64,000 nucleotides of DNA from Linnemannia hyalina (taxonomy: Eukaryota > Mortierellomycota > Mortierellomycetes > Mortierellales > Mortierellaceae): contig JAHRHY010000030.1 in assembly GCA_019671135.1 (NCBI GenBank), forward strand, positions 112,094 through 176,093. The letters are read 5' to 3'. The translations under genes were made by a program, and so were the position numbers. Of the stretch, positions 19,367 through 29,184 are shown piece by piece. The stretch's first letter is position 1, and each line of letters opens with the position of its first letter. The notes beneath the pieces were generated by a model. That model was not told the DNA's origin and searched no databases. It saw only the letters and a list, made by a program, of their open reading frames with translations.

Positions 19367-19684
19367 GAAATGGTGGGCATAGCTTAACAAACCTCGAGAT
19401 AATGGGGGTAAGGCCCTCGACCAAACAAAAGCTTCACCCCCCTTTTTTCTCCTCGATTACCGATATGTAAAATACGTTCATGTTGCTCCTCTCTCACCAC
19501 GTTTTGTTTTTCTAATACTCCTAAATATCTACATCTATATTGGACATTATGCTTCCATATATCTACCCTTTGTAATTGTATTGGTGATCTTTTTAAAACC
19601 TCATTCCACCATTGCCTTAACCTATCCTTACAACTTCCTTTGGTATCCCTTGACATATACCTATTGGAATCCAAGACGACTCCC
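19367..19684. repeat. Family L copy a: right terminal inverted repeat
   Basis: Diverged version of the L terminal repeat, from AATGGTGGGCATAGCTTAAC to the tip GACGACTCCC. It is joined at 19,685 to ACTGCCAAATGG, the interior of an older Rep-like gene, so the element inserted into another L copy. Confidence 0.75.
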
Positions 19685-19783
19685 ACTGCCAAATGGTGCT
19701 GACTGTAGATTACCCACATTTGACAGCAAATGGGAGACTTCGTTGATGGCTTTGTTTATCAGAGATTCTTTTGTTGGCGACAT
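19685..19783 (-). pseudogene. Family L fragment b: first codons of a Rep-like gene
   Basis: From the ATG at 19,783 this matches residues 1-33 of the Rep-like protein (MSPTKESL to SAPFGS). It is cut at 19,684 by the tip of copy a. Confidence 0.8.
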
Positions 19784-19828
19784 AATAAAAGGTATACTTA
19801 GGTTTTAAAAAGTCTATGATTTAGGTCG

Positions 19829-20101
19829 TCATTTTTTTCTAAGCATATATTCACCAGCGTCTTTCTCGGTAAGTAATCCATCTGCACGTATTTTTTCACG
19901 TAGGAGTTGATAAGATGCCTCTAATAACTTTTTTATGCCGTTAGTGCCAAATATAGTGGCATCTTGTGGAAAGAGGTTACGATGATGATCTAAAAATTCA
20001 TCCAAATAGACAAACATACACAATTCCAGATTCTTCTCATAAATAAAATCTGCAACAACTTCCTGCTGGCGTGCTTTGGTTAAACGTGTAGGCCTGGCCA
20101 T
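19829..20101 (-). CDS. Family L fragment b: 90-aa helical protein
   Basis: Open frame with ATG at 20,101 (MARPTRLTKARQQEVV), 90 aa, nearly identical to 44,358-44,630. The product is basic at both ends with a leucine- and phenylalanine-rich helical centre. No family recognised. It lies just upstream of the Rep-like gene on the same strand in every L copy. Its own downstream gene here is destroyed. Confidence 0.7.
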   Translation of the reverse strand: MARPTRLTKARQQEVVADFIYEKNLELCMFVYLDEFLDHHRNLFPQDATIFGTNGIKKLLEASYQLLREKIRADGLLTEKDAGEYMLRKK

Positions 20102-20288
20102 GATATATTTGCGGCGATAAGACGTCTAGATGCTCATCCCGCTATGTACTTATTTGTCAATTACTCCCTTGAATAGATACAACTTGACATTTATAGTAGA
20201 TATTGTTGTGTATGCCCTCAAATACAAACATTGAGAGAAATATTCCCGGGAAAAAACATGGTATATCAAGTATCAAGAGAACACCATT
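20102..20288. promoter_or_regulatory. Family L fragment b: promoter side of the 90-aa gene
   Basis: Matches the 130-aa/90-aa intergenic region of the complete copy up to the word CACCATT at 20,282-20,288. There the tip of copy c (GGGAAATG) is joined. The mirror image of this junction occurs at 62,481/62,482. Confidence 0.6.
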
Positions 20289-20608
20289 GGGAAATGTCTT
20301 GGGTCGAATTAGTTACGTATGTTATGGAATACCAATGGAAGTTGCATGAATTTGTACAGAGGATTATGAAAGGAGTTTTTAAAAAGACAACAGATATATC
20401 TATAAAGAATACATATACAAAAGCAAAAGAATCCAAATGGACATAGTTATCTAGCAGTATTACAAGAGCAAAACGTAAGGAAAGAGTATCAACATAAACA
20501 TATTTTACATATCGGTAATCGAGGAATAGAATTGGGGGAGAGCGCTTTTTTTTGGTCGAGGGAGTACACCATTTTTCTCGCCTTTTGTTAAGCTATGCCC
20601 ACCATTTC
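20289..20608. repeat. Family L copy c: left terminal inverted repeat
   Basis: Starts GGGAAATGTCTTGGGTCG and ends AAGCTATGCCCACCATTT. It contains a short frame ending TKAKESKWT that recurs in other L ends. Confidence 0.8.
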
Positions 20609-20692
20609 TTAATATGACATATCTGGGGAATTCTAGGGAATAATTGACATAATTACGTGTGTATAATCCCTATTTTTGCAGAAAACGACATT

Positions 20693-21984
20693 ATGGAGAC
20701 TGATACCATCGTAAACCCTACGCCAACGAAACTTGCACGGCTGCTTGATAATCTGTTGGAGAACGAATGGGATTTCTTGATGAACCGTGGCCAATGTGCC
20801 CAAAGGTCAAGACATTTCATCGTTCAGAGTTGAAACCAATTGCAAGAATACAGGATATGAAAAAGGTGTTGATGAAGAGACTTGGAGCCATACCAGTGTT
20901 TTTCTTTCTATCTACCATCTGGAGTAAACACTATTTCCCTGTTCCATATAACGTTCCATATAACGCACTTGAGAAAGGAATTGCATTTCTGTACTTTTTC
21001 GTCGCTGGAGAGACTATGGATTCCATGGCACAGTATATGCCAAAGTCCACATTCCATTTGATATACAGCACATTCGTCAAGGTGGAACGTGCATTATTTG
21101 AGAAGGAGATTACACGCTGTTTTGCATCTATGTTCTCTTCGTTGGAAATTCGTATTCGAACAGCCAATTGGAAAAATCCCCCAATGTTCAAGCATGTAAC
21201 TCTCTACTTGGATGGTCATGACTCTCGAGCAACATATGGGGAAGATAAAGCAGCAATGTATTCTTATAAGTTAAAGAAATCAGGTTTGAGAACACAAGTG
21301 GCCATCGATGCCAATGGAATGGTTCTCTTTGTATCCAAATCAGCGTCATGTCGTGATAACAACGATGGGAAAATGTTACAAGAGATGGGCATTGGTAAGA
21401 AGATCGATAGCATGGACTGTATTGCTCTCGATGGAGGATATACACAACACATTAGCGATATTGTGGAAAAAGAAAAGTTGGACGAGCGTAACTTCTGTTT
21501 TCCCATTTGTAAGAAACGACTACGGCAACTCCACGAAGAGGAATCCAACTTTAATGCTATGTTAGGTGGATTTCGATCTACATCAGAGGCTGTCTTTGGT
21601 GATCTCATGAAAACATTCGCCAAGTTTAATAATAAGGAGATTGTACGAGTTGGATCCAAAAAGGAGTTTAATCTTACATTCCGCCTTTGTCTTCTCTTGC
21701 TAAATGTTCGCAACTTTGTCAAAGCAGTGGATATCCAAGAGCTGCCACATTATCGTGCATGGATGGAAGAAGGAGTAGATTATCCACGAGAAAGGCAACT
21801 TGTCCCAGAGTTAACTCAAACCGCTACAGTACAAAACAAACTGGAAAATGGTCTTGAGTTACAAAGGATGCAAGAGAAATTTGTAGGAATAGATGTTGCT
21901 TCAGATGATGATGATGAACAAACGTCAAATAAGGATGATGACGAGGAAATGTCAAACCACGAAGATGATAATACCAGTCTATAA
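20693..21984 (+). pseudogene. Family L copy c: DDE-1 transposase, frameshifted
   Basis: ATG at 20,693, but one G is missing in GAATGGGATTTC (intact copies have GAATGGGGATTTC) near 20,770, so the first 26 codons are out of frame with the rest. A 12-base tandem duplication at about 20,941-20,965 inserts VPYN after FPVPYN. The rest, with catalytic LDGHD, ALDGGY and SEAVFGDL, is open to 21,984. Confidence 0.85.
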
Positions 21985-22019
21985 TTAACAAAAGTCTTTC
22001 CAAAGTTTTTAAAAACCTC

Positions 22020-23723
22020 TCAAATGCGCTCGCATTTCATATCGTCCTCGCCATGAATACGAACCTTTTTTACTGCACGAAATGTCATCAACGGTACACC
22101 TTGCACACTACCAATTCTCTGTAGACCTTGAAGATGCTCCACACGCCATGGTCTCCAAATCTTTGCCAACGATTTTCCTGCGCGCACCTTTATGCCACAT
22201 GCTGAAATAAAATGCCAACGACGTTCAGAACGAAATTCTTTAAGACCGGCCGCCACAATGGTATACTCTTCATCAGACTCTAAAATTTGGTCGGCTGCAG
22301 TATACATCGAAACATGAATAGTTTTCAGATGTAACACATTTGTGTCTACTGTATCTTCATCATATTCGAAGATATCTGCCAGCGGGGCACTATCCTTGTT
22401 ATGAACGCGCTTTGGCCATGCAATAGAGATGTTGTCAACTTCCACAATTCCAACGTGCCTAAATTTACGAATGACGTTAGAAGATGCATCCCTCGAAGGA
22501 AACATTCCTTTTTGCGAACCAGCAACTAGTGTAATGGCAGTACATCCAGGCTCGCGCTTAAATGTCCTTATTTCGCCCAAGATAACTTCATCTTTCCCAT
22601 TTACCTCTTCTACATGTCCTTCCACAAAATATATAGGTCTATTGTTAAAGGAAAAGTTAGCCAGCAAAAGTGGAATAAGTTCGGGCTTCTTAAACTCTTT
22701 CCACATATATCCATATTTCTTGGAGGACACGGAATTCCACCAATGGCAGTAAGCGAAGACTTTCTCTTCTGGAAAATATACAGCCGCCATTGAGGTAATG
22801 CATTTTGCTCGCTCCTGCCATTGCGTCTCGAATGAACATTTAAATGTTTTACACTCCTTTAAGAATTTTTTTGTCTTATCCATTTCATCTTGATATGACT
22901 GAAGAGATGTCAAAGATGAACCTTCAAACGTCAGCTCGATACGACTATAACCATGCTTTTTATATTTTTTAACTCGTCGTCCAAATGCTGTTTCTTTTTC
23001 CACCAAATCCTCCAAACGTGAACCAAGGCGCTTTCGCACCTCGGCACTTTCCAAAATCTGGACAAATTTGTTATACACCTTATATCGGATATTCTTTCTA
23101 TCCTCTTCTAAACTTCTCCATGAAATGCAATGATGTCCAACTTTTCCTACATCATCTACAATTTCCGTATTATTACCTTCTTTTAGTAATTTCTCTACAT
23201 AAAACCGTGTGGTAATATACTTACAATCATAGGCGAAGTCTATATCATGTAAAACAATGCCGCTCTCGTTCAAGGTAGGCAACATGTTCGCTAAAATTGG
23301 CACAACTCTCTTTGCACGGGAAAAATCTAAAGAAACCTTGATGGCAATAAAACCCTGTTGGTATTCTTTTCCAACAAACAACTTTCTATGGCGTTTGACC
23401 ATGCGCGTAGAGAAATACTTATCATCCATTTGAACTTATCTAGCATCCAAAAACTTTATGGATTCTACATCTAAATCCGTGTGGTTAAATGCATCCCGGA
23501 GTTCAGCAATGTATTTTCCAATTGCTGTACCTTTAGTGGTATCGTCAGCAAAGTTATATATACCCCAAAAGATAATGGAGTCGCAGAAGAGTTTGGAGAA
23601 TTTGGTGAATCCCTTCCTCTCAACACTTCCTGGTGGAGCAGACTTTAGATTACCCACATTTGACAGCAAGTGGGAAACTTGGTTGAATGCTTTGTTCATC
23701 AGAGATTCTTTTGTTGGTGACAT
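22020..23723 (-). pseudogene. Family L copy c: Rep-like protein with one nonsense codon
   Basis: Full 568-codon length from the ATG at 23,723 to the stop at 22,020, interrupted by a single TAA at 23,436-23,438 where the intact gene has CAG (after VDAR). All core motifs (HDIDFAYDC, YKVYNKFVQ, YSRIELTFEG) follow the stop. A single substitution event separates this copy from an open frame, so it decayed recently or could be read through; the first is likelier. Confidence 0.87.
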
Positions 23724-23769
23724 AATAAAAGGTATACTTAGGGTTTTAAAAAGTCTATAATTTAGAGCG

Positions 23770-23893
23770 TCACTTTTTTCTAAGCATATATTCACCAGCG
23801 TCTTTCTCGGTAAGTAATCCATCTGCACGTATTTTGTCACGTAGAAGTTGATAAGACGCCTCTAATAACTTCCTTATGCCGTTAGTGCCAAAT
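23770..23893 (-). pseudogene. Family L copy c: 90-aa protein, C-terminal part
   Basis: FGTNGIRKLLEASYQLLRDK to the stop at 23,770. The N-terminal half is displaced by Ty3-B copy 2, whose LTR begins at 23,894 after CAAAT (its presumed 5-bp duplication; the partner is not in the window). Confidence 0.8.
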
Positions 23894-23902
23894 TGCAACA
23901 TA

Positions 23903-24398
23903 GCGGCCCCTTCATGTGCAGAGGATATAAAAAAGCATATAAAAAATATCCAAAGCCCAAGGAACGGAGTGTTGACTTCCATAGCTGATATATCTCTTCA
24001 CAGTCGGCAACAGAACATAGGATAAAATAGCAACAGATAGCACAATTTTTTTTTAAAATGTAATCTCTCCCCTGTATTTCACGACAAAGATACAGTTGAG
24101 AGTGCAAGTGCTTTAGATGATCACATACAAGAACTACTCAGGCGAATCTTGCAGTGATGGGTACAGTTTAATAGTAGATGAACACATTCAAGATATTGGT
24201 GAGCGAAAAATAAGAAGACTTTGTTGTTTGGAGAATAGGTTGGTGTTTAGTAGGATAGTTAAACAAAAAATGTTACAATGGTTGTCTTATATGCTTGGTA
24301 TCATACATACACTCTCCTCTAATGGACGCGGTGGATATCGTCAAGATCTGCAGAGATGTAACAAACACCATATGATAATTTGGACTTGAAAGGCCTCC
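23903..24398 (+). repeat. Family H terminal direct repeat R1
   Basis: 496 bp. It starts GCGGCCCCTTCATGTGCAG, has two TATA-like words (GATATAAAAAAG, CATATAAAAAAT) within the first 50 bases and a 90-codon frame, and ends CTTGAAAGGCCTCC. Other copies are 28,689-29,184, 54,222-54,716, 59,568-60,062, solo 50,653-51,147 and solo 32,817-38,877 (minus, split). Confidence 0.9.
24117..24389 (+). CDS. Small 90-aa protein encoded in the H terminal repeat (R1)
   Basis: ATG at 24,117 (MITYKNYSGESCSDGYSLIV), 90 aa, ending NKHHMIIWT 9 bases before the repeat end. The frame is open in five of six repeat copies, including the diverged pair R3/R4 where about 15% of residues differ without any stop, which suggests selection or recent spread. 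Basic, cysteine-containing; no family recognised. An upstream TATA-like tract could drive it. It might be a short regulatory protein, or the frame may be open by chance. Confidence 0.45.
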   Translation: MITYKNYSGESCSDGYSLIVDEHIQDIGERKIRRLCCLENRLVFSRIVKQKMLQWLSYMLGIIHTLSSNGRGGYRQDLQRCNKHHMIIWT

Positions 24399-24521
24399 TA
24401 GGTGGAAGTGTCGAAGACATGTTACATTTTTAAAAAGTTCATGCTATATATACAACCACAAATGCCAACTGTTGACAATTGGATAGTTTTTAAAATATCT
24501 ACTCTTCATCTGTCTCAACAA

Positions 24522-26540
24522 CTACCAAAACTTTACATCTGGAGAGTACAATTTAGGCAATTCCTCGATCGTGAACCCCATGGCAATTAACTTCTGCTTT
24601 TGTTTGTTGTTGGTAAATTTGTCTCGACTATAGTTACTGTCACCGTTTGCAGGTATCTTATACAGCAGTCCAACAATAATGTCCTCTTCGTACCTCTTGA
24701 GCAGATGACATCCGTCGAAAAGGTAGTTGGTTGCATATTCATGCTTCTTGTCAAACGAACATGTTGTCCATTTAATTTCGTCTTTATCTATGACGATTAT
24801 ACCCGAGGAGCTTTTATCTTTAGGGTACCTTTTCCACATAACATCCTCAGCATCTTTATCATCCTCAGCATCTTTATCATCTTCAGCATCGTTATCACCC
24901 TCAGCATCTTTGTCATCCTCAGCATCGTTATCACCCTCAGCATCTTTGTCATCTTCAGCATCTTTATCACCCACCGCATCTTTGTCATCCTCAGCATCTT
25001 TATCGCCCTCAGCATCTTTATCATCCTCACATGTGCTCTCATCTTTCTGTGGCAAGCTTTGCTTATGCTCATGCGGTTTAAATCCCATAGCAAACAACTT
25101 CTCTTTTTCCTTCTGGCTAAGAGAATGACACTCTACATTCTCTGCAGCAATATGGTCATCAGTCATCAAGCCGATTACAGTGTCTTTTTTGCGCATCTTG
25201 AGAATGTGCATTCCATTTACAAGTACATTCTCGGAATATTCCAAGTACTTGTTAAGTTTTTTCCATATCACCTTGGATTTATCTGTTGGTCCTTCTACTG
25301 GTACTTCTTCTTCTACTTCGATCTCCTCGTTGAAAAGCGTCTTTCTCTCTTCATCAGACAATGGTCGAAGTTTCATCTTGCTAAGCATGGAGCGTTCCAA
25401 GATATCCAACTCTGGAACATCACCGACACCGCGCAGAGCATCAAGCGTAAACAGGCCAACGTATGTATTCTTTCCAGATAGCCTGACAATGTACTTGCCA
25501 TTCATCGTAAACTTAGTTGCATACTCAAGCATGTCGTTATTAGGATGAATCATCCATCCTCTGTCCTTCGCACGTGCTATGTCTTTCTCTGATCTAATGT
25601 TATGCACCGTTGTGGCCAGTGCAAATGTATGTTCATCTTTTCCATCCTTAGAAACGTCTACATTAGAAGATGGCTCTGCATTTTTGGGCATCTTTGAAGG
25701 CCTTTTCTTTCGAAGAGTCTTCTTCTTATCATCAGCAGAAGACTCTTCTATTTTTTCTACATCTGCAGGAGTTGCCTCTTGGAGTCCCATCTTTTGTAAT
25801 ATACGTGCCTCTTTTTCAGATATTTCCGGTACAGGAAGATTTTTGCCCATGAGCTCAGGTGGACACAATACAATGTAGAGATCCTTTTCCTTCAGCTTAA
25901 TAATGTACTTGCCATTTACAGTAAAGTTCTTTGCATACAGAAAAGCTGGATTAGTTGAATAACGCATCCATATGCCTGTATTAGCGAGTGGTACATTTTT
26001 CTTGGACGTTATGTCAACTACCTTTGGACTCAACGGAAAGGAGACGGCAATTTTATCTTCTTCATCATCATCGTCGGACGGCTCTTCATCCTCGGAAGTC
26101 ATATCGTCATCAGATGATACAAACTTAGAAGTATGTGTCTTCTTTAAAGCCTTGGAAGACTTGGGACGCGTAACGACAGGTGCATTCTTGTTACCACGTT
26201 TTATATGACCTCTATCTTGATCTTGATGACGCCCACAGTATGTTTGACCAATTTTGGCTACACTACCACAATTAGCGCCCTTAATGGTTGTGCCTTGACA
26301 CTTGCGCGCAGGATCGTGGACATAACAATGCATGCCTTCATCGTCAACTTCCTTCATGCATTTACGCTTGGACTTGACGCACTTTGCTCCACAAAAGTAG
26401 TATCTCTCCACTTCCTTATCCCCATCAAGCGCCTTAAAGATCTTATTTGCATCTTTCTTGGTAAACTCCACTCCCTTCTTAGAAGAAAATGTCTCGAAGG
26501 CCTTGGTGATGAGCTCGATTGTAAGCTGAACGTACTGCAT
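24522..26540 (-). CDS. Family H accessory protein: zinc-binding domains plus four repeats (672 aa)
   Basis: Begins MQYVQLTIELITKAFETF at 26,540. Two zinc-binding candidates: C50-x3-C-x6-C-x10-C-x2-H75 and C81-x9-C-x10-C-x2-H105 (core CQGTTIKGANC, YCGRH), a short motif also seen in many viral and mobile-element proteins. Acidic linker 143-162. Four degenerate repeats of about 65 residues follow (190-253, 328-391, 425-487, 590-656), each with a W or hydrophobic start, a pattern like EYATKFTMNGKYIVRL, and an end like KMGL or AMGF. Repeats 3 and 4 are separated by an acidic hexapeptide array (DKDAED, 504-566). Function unknown. It holds the position of the DNA-binding partner protein in Harbinger elements, but no Myb domain is seen. 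The paired transposase is at 27,261-28,517. Confidence 0.75.
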   Translation of the reverse strand: MQYVQLTIELITKAFETFSSKKGVEFTKKDANKIFKALDGDKEVERYYFCGAKCVKSKRKCMKEVDDEGMHCYVHDPARKCQGTTIKGANCGSVAKIGQTYCGRHQDQDRGHIKRGNKNAPVVTRPKSSKALKKTHTSKFVSSDDDMTSEDEEPSDDDDEEDKIAVSFPLSPKVVDITSKKNVPLANTGIWMRYSTNPAFLYAKNFTVNGKYIIKLKEKDLYIVLCPPELMGKNLPVPEISEKEARILQKMGLQEATPADVEKIEESSADDKKKTLRKKRPSKMPKNAEPSSNVDVSKDGKDEHTFALATTVHNIRSEKDIARAKDRGWMIHPNNDMLEYATKFTMNGKYIVRLSGKNTYVGLFTLDALRGVGDVPELDILERSMLSKMKLRPLSDEERKTLFNEEIEVEEEVPVEGPTDKSKVIWKKLNKYLEYSENVLVNGMHILKMRKKDTVIGLMTDDHIAAENVECHSLSQKEKEKLFAMGFKPHEHKQSLPQKDESTCEDDKDAEGDKDAEDDKDAVGDKDAEDDKDAEGDNDAEDDKDAEGDNDAEDDKDAEDDKDAEDVMWKRYPKDKSSSGIIVIDKDEIKWTTCSFDKKHEYATNYLFDGCHLLKRYEEDIIVGLLYKIPANGDSNYSRDKFTNNKQKQKLIAMGFTIEELPKLYSPDVKFW
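24838..25030 (-). repeat. 18-bp coding tandem repeat (DKDAED array)
   Basis: About ten units of GCTGAGGATGATAAAGAT or close variants inside the 672-aa gene, coding for an acidic hexapeptide repeat. Absent from the H2 copy, where a different C-terminus is found. Confidence 0.88.
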
Positions 26541-27260
26541 GTTTTTGGATATGAACGATATAGATTGTACTTGTGGTATGGTGGGTGTGAATGACTTTTC
26601 AGTTTATGTGTGGTAGATTGCAGCTGCTTAGTACACTGATATAAAGAATTGCAATAAAAGATGGTTGTATAGGTATGGATGGTTGTATAGATATGGATAA
26701 TGGTTGGTTGGTTACTAGATAAGATAAAGATTAAGCAAGAGGGAAGTGGAGTCCTTTATTTATACTAATTCATGGGACACTGCCACATTGGATATTAATA
26801 GCGCTTGCTTATTAACACTGCTTGGCGCTTAGTAACAAAAGAGTTTTAAAAAGGCATCTAAGTGGTTAATAACGTAGTGTTCCTCGTATGACGTAGATCT
26901 TGCTTATTAAGACTGCTTGGCGTTAAAGACGGTGTTTAAAAATGGTTAAGAATGTAGTATTCTTTTATGACGTAGGTTTGTACATGTGTTTATGTATTCT
27001 TTTATGACGTAGGTTTGTACATGTGTTTATCCTCTTTGTTAAATAAAAAGGAATGTTGTAGAATAGCATAGAATAGCATCCGATCTACTACAATAATACC
27101 ATGACTTTTAATAATAGATACCGGTGCATATTAGCGTCTAGGCAGTTAATACCGTATCTCAACGCTGACTAAATAGGCTATGTATGTCTATTCTTTTAAA
27201 AACCTGCAATAAGTCTACAAATTACCATTAACATCTATTTGTCGCTTCGTACTACGTACC
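26541..27260. other. Intergenic region of H1 between the 672-aa gene and DDE-2
   Basis: No gene. It contains an imperfect duplication of about 85 bp (two blocks sharing TTGCTTATTAA, CTGCTTGGCG and GTATGACGTAG-like words) and an exact 35-base tandem duplication around 26,957-27,030 (TTTTATGACGTAGGTTTGTA core), present once in H2. TGACGT words recur four times. Likely the 672-aa gene promoter plus the 3' end of DDE-2, which is marked by TTTTAAAAA near 27,196. Confidence 0.55.
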
Positions 27261-28517
27261 TCAAAGCGCAATGGAAAGGCCGGGTTGCAGTATTACTGGT
27301 GGATCCATTGGTGTGTCCTCATCAGAGTACTGGTCCTCATCAACATTATCATGAAGTTCAAGACCAAGAAATTCGTTCTGGAGTTGTGCCATTGTATTTC
27401 CATCCTCCACTAGTGCACCAACATCAACATATCCCATTGGTTGCTCAACATCGTTCTCTGTCGTCGGATACTCGAATCCTTCGCGGAGCCAAGCTGTATG
27501 AATTGGTTCTGCAGGAATCTTTAACAAAGCAACCATCTTTTTCATGTTTAAGAGTAACAAAGATAACTTCAACTGCAAATTATATGTTTGTTTCTTATCC
27601 ACCAATACAGGAGTACGATTGTTGTGTTTCTCAAATGTGGAACCAAGATCTGCAAACAGAGATTCCATCTGTGAGCGGAAACTACCAAAGGTGGTATTGT
27701 ATAACGCTTCTTCCTCTGTAAGTTCCTTGTTCTTCTTTTTACGGTATGGATGAGCGAAATTTTGGAATTTAAGAGTATCAGACTCATCTACAAGCCTCCT
27801 TAAGAACTGTGGATACCCTCCATCGAGAGCTATGCAATCCATCTCATGCACTCTCTTGTCCAACTTCATCGTCAGCAGCATTGTTCCATCAGCATTGTTC
27901 TTGCAAGATGCAGATTTGGAGACAAATAAAGCCATGCCATTACAATCCATTGCTACCTGTGTGCGTAATCCTGACTTTTTCAGCTTGTAAGAATACATAT
28001 CAGCACTGCTCTCACCTTTGTATGTTGCTCTTGTATCATGACCATCAAGATGCAATGTGACATGCTTAAATAATACAGGATTCTTTTCCTTTGCAGACAA
28101 TAGGCGTATTTTAATTGTGGAGAACATTGTTGCAATACAGTTGGTGATGTACTTATTGTGCAAAGTATATTCTTTCTTATAAAACACAGAGTGCATTGCA
28201 TGAAAACTACTTTTTGGCATGTGTGGTTCCATTGCTTCCATAGACAGTCCTTTGACAAGATGATAGAGCATTAAAAGACCTTTCTCCACTTCTTTGTATG
28301 GCCCAGGATACTTGACTTTTGGCCAGATATCAACAAGAAAGAAGTACACTGGAATAGGTCCAAGGCGTCGATTCAGAGTCTCTTTTATTTGTGGCATAAA
28401 CCCAATTTCCTTGCTTACAGTACGATGGTTATTACGTGGTGTAACTGTTGGCCATCCAGCGTCAAGGAAAGTCCAATGGTCATCAAGCAGTTGTTTGAAA
28501 TGTTTTGTTAGAGCCAT
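27261..28517 (-). CDS. DDE-2 transposase of H1 (DDE_Tnp_4/Harbinger-like)
   Basis: 418 aa from the ATG at 28,517 (MALTKHFKQLL), chosen because the split copy at 9,315 starts at the same residue; the frame is open further upstream. Catalytic candidates: D158 in LDGHDTRATY, D232 in ALDGGYPQF and E285 in FRSQMESLFADL. The block YKLKKSGLRTQVAMDCNG followed by NNADGTML matches the order of conserved blocks in HARBI1-type transposases (DGthi ... K..y.v.v..d..G ... D ... GY ... R..vE..fg.lK). About half identical to DDE-1 of family L. Intact frame. It should cut and join DNA at the H ends with 3-bp duplications. Confidence 0.82.
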   Translation of the reverse strand: MALTKHFKQLLDDHWTFLDAGWPTVTPRNNHRTVSKEIGFMPQIKETLNRRLGPIPVYFFLVDIWPKVKYPGPYKEVEKGLLMLYHLVKGLSMEAMEPHMPKSSFHAMHSVFYKKEYTLHNKYITNCIATMFSTIKIRLLSAKEKNPVLFKHVTLHLDGHDTRATYKGESSADMYSYKLKKSGLRTQVAMDCNGMALFVSKSASCKNNADGTMLLTMKLDKRVHEMDCIALDGGYPQFLRRLVDESDTLKFQNFAHPYRKKKNKELTEEEALYNTTFGSFRSQMESLFADLGSTFEKHNNRTPVLVDKKQTYNLQLKLSLLLLNMKKMVALLKIPAEPIHTAWLREGFEYPTTENDVEQPMGYVDVGALVEDGNTMAQLQNEFLGLELHDNVDEDQYSDEDTPMDPPVILQPGLSIAL

Positions 28518-28688
28518 AATAATATTTATGTATTGGATTGTCATGACGTTGACCAACAATAACAATTTTTTAAAAATGCTCATACTTTACTGCATACACA
28601 AGAGCATGTAGGATGGTATCTATCAACTGTATCTCACAGCAAGCACATAGTTGAGAATACAAATATACGTTTATATTTTTTTTCGGTA

Positions 28689-29184
28689 GCGGCCCCTTCA
28701 TGTGCAGAGGATATAAAAAAGCATATAAAAAATATCCAAAGCCCAAGGAACGGAGTGTTGACTTCCATAGCTGATATATCTCTTCACAGTCGGCAACAGA
28801 ACATAGGATAAAATAGCAACAGATAGCACAATTTTTTTTTAAAATGTAATCTCTCCCCTGTATTTCACGACAAAGATACAGTTGAGAGTGCAAGTGCTTT
28901 AGATGATCACATACAAGAACTACTCAGGCGAATCTTACAGTGATGGGTACAGTTTAATAGTAGATGAACACATTCAAGATATTGGTGAGCGAAAAATAAG
29001 AAGACTTTGTTGTTTGGAGAATAGGTTGGTGTTTAGTAGGATAGTTAAACAAAAAATGTTACAATGGTTGTCTTATATGCTTGGTATCATACATACACTC
29101 TCCTCTAATGGACGCGGTGGATATCGTCAAGATCTGCAGAGATGTAACAAACACCATATGATAATTTGGACTTGAAAGGCCTCC
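28689..29184 (+). repeat. Family H terminal direct repeat R2
   Basis: 496 bp, same orientation as R1 and nearly identical (one substitution noted in the small frame, TTGCAG/TTACAG). Preceded by TTCGGTA and followed by the duplicated ATA. Confidence 0.9.
28903..29175 (+). CDS. Small 90-aa protein of the H terminal repeat (R2)
   Basis: Same product as 24,117-24,389 with one residue changed (C12 to Y). Open frame. Confidence 0.45.
   Translation: MITYKNYSGESYSDGYSLIVDEHIQDIGERKIRRLCCLENRLVFSRIVKQKMLQWLSYMLGIIHTLSSNGRGGYRQDLQRCNKHHMIIWT

Larger units (their letters stand above)
20289..23893. mobile_element. Family L copy c, cut by Ty3-B copy 2
   Basis: Order from the left: terminal repeat (20,289-20,608), DDE-1 (+), Rep-like (-), 90-aa gene (-). 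It stops inside the 90-aa gene at 23,893, where the LTR of Ty3-B copy 2 begins. The other end (130-aa gene and second terminal repeat) is not in the window. Both large genes carry inactivating changes. Confidence 0.8.
23903..29184. mobile_element. Family H element H1 (DDE-2 transposase plus 672-aa protein, direct terminal repeats)
   Basis: 5,282 bp bounded by 3-bp target duplications ATA (23,900-23,902 and 29,185-29,187) in the LTR of Ty3-B copy 2. Both ends are 496-bp direct repeats (R1 23,903-24,398; R2 28,689-29,184) that differ by one base that I noticed. The outer tips GCGGCCCCTTC and GGAGGCCTTTC (reverse complement of the right end) form short imperfect inverted repeats. Two genes on the minus strand lie between the repeats. 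The transposase type and 3-bp duplication suggest a PIF/Harbinger relative; long direct terminal repeats are not typical of that superfamily. Confidence 0.85.

Noticed and set aside
20231..20446. 71-codon frame MREIFPG... crossing an L tip
   Set aside because: It starts at TTG and spans the junction of two different L copies, so it is a chimera; only the 50-codon part inside the terminal repeat recurs, and its ATG is lost in most copies.
24600..25481. 293-codon hydrophobic frame on the plus strand
   Set aside because: Antisense of the 672-aa accessory gene; its Ile/Phe repeats are the reverse of the acidic hexapeptide array.
23903..29184. H elements as LTR retrotransposons
   Set aside because: Long direct terminal repeats and solo copies suggest it, but the duplication is 3 bp, the tips are not TG...CA, there is no primer site or purine tract, and no reverse transcriptase or integrase is encoded.
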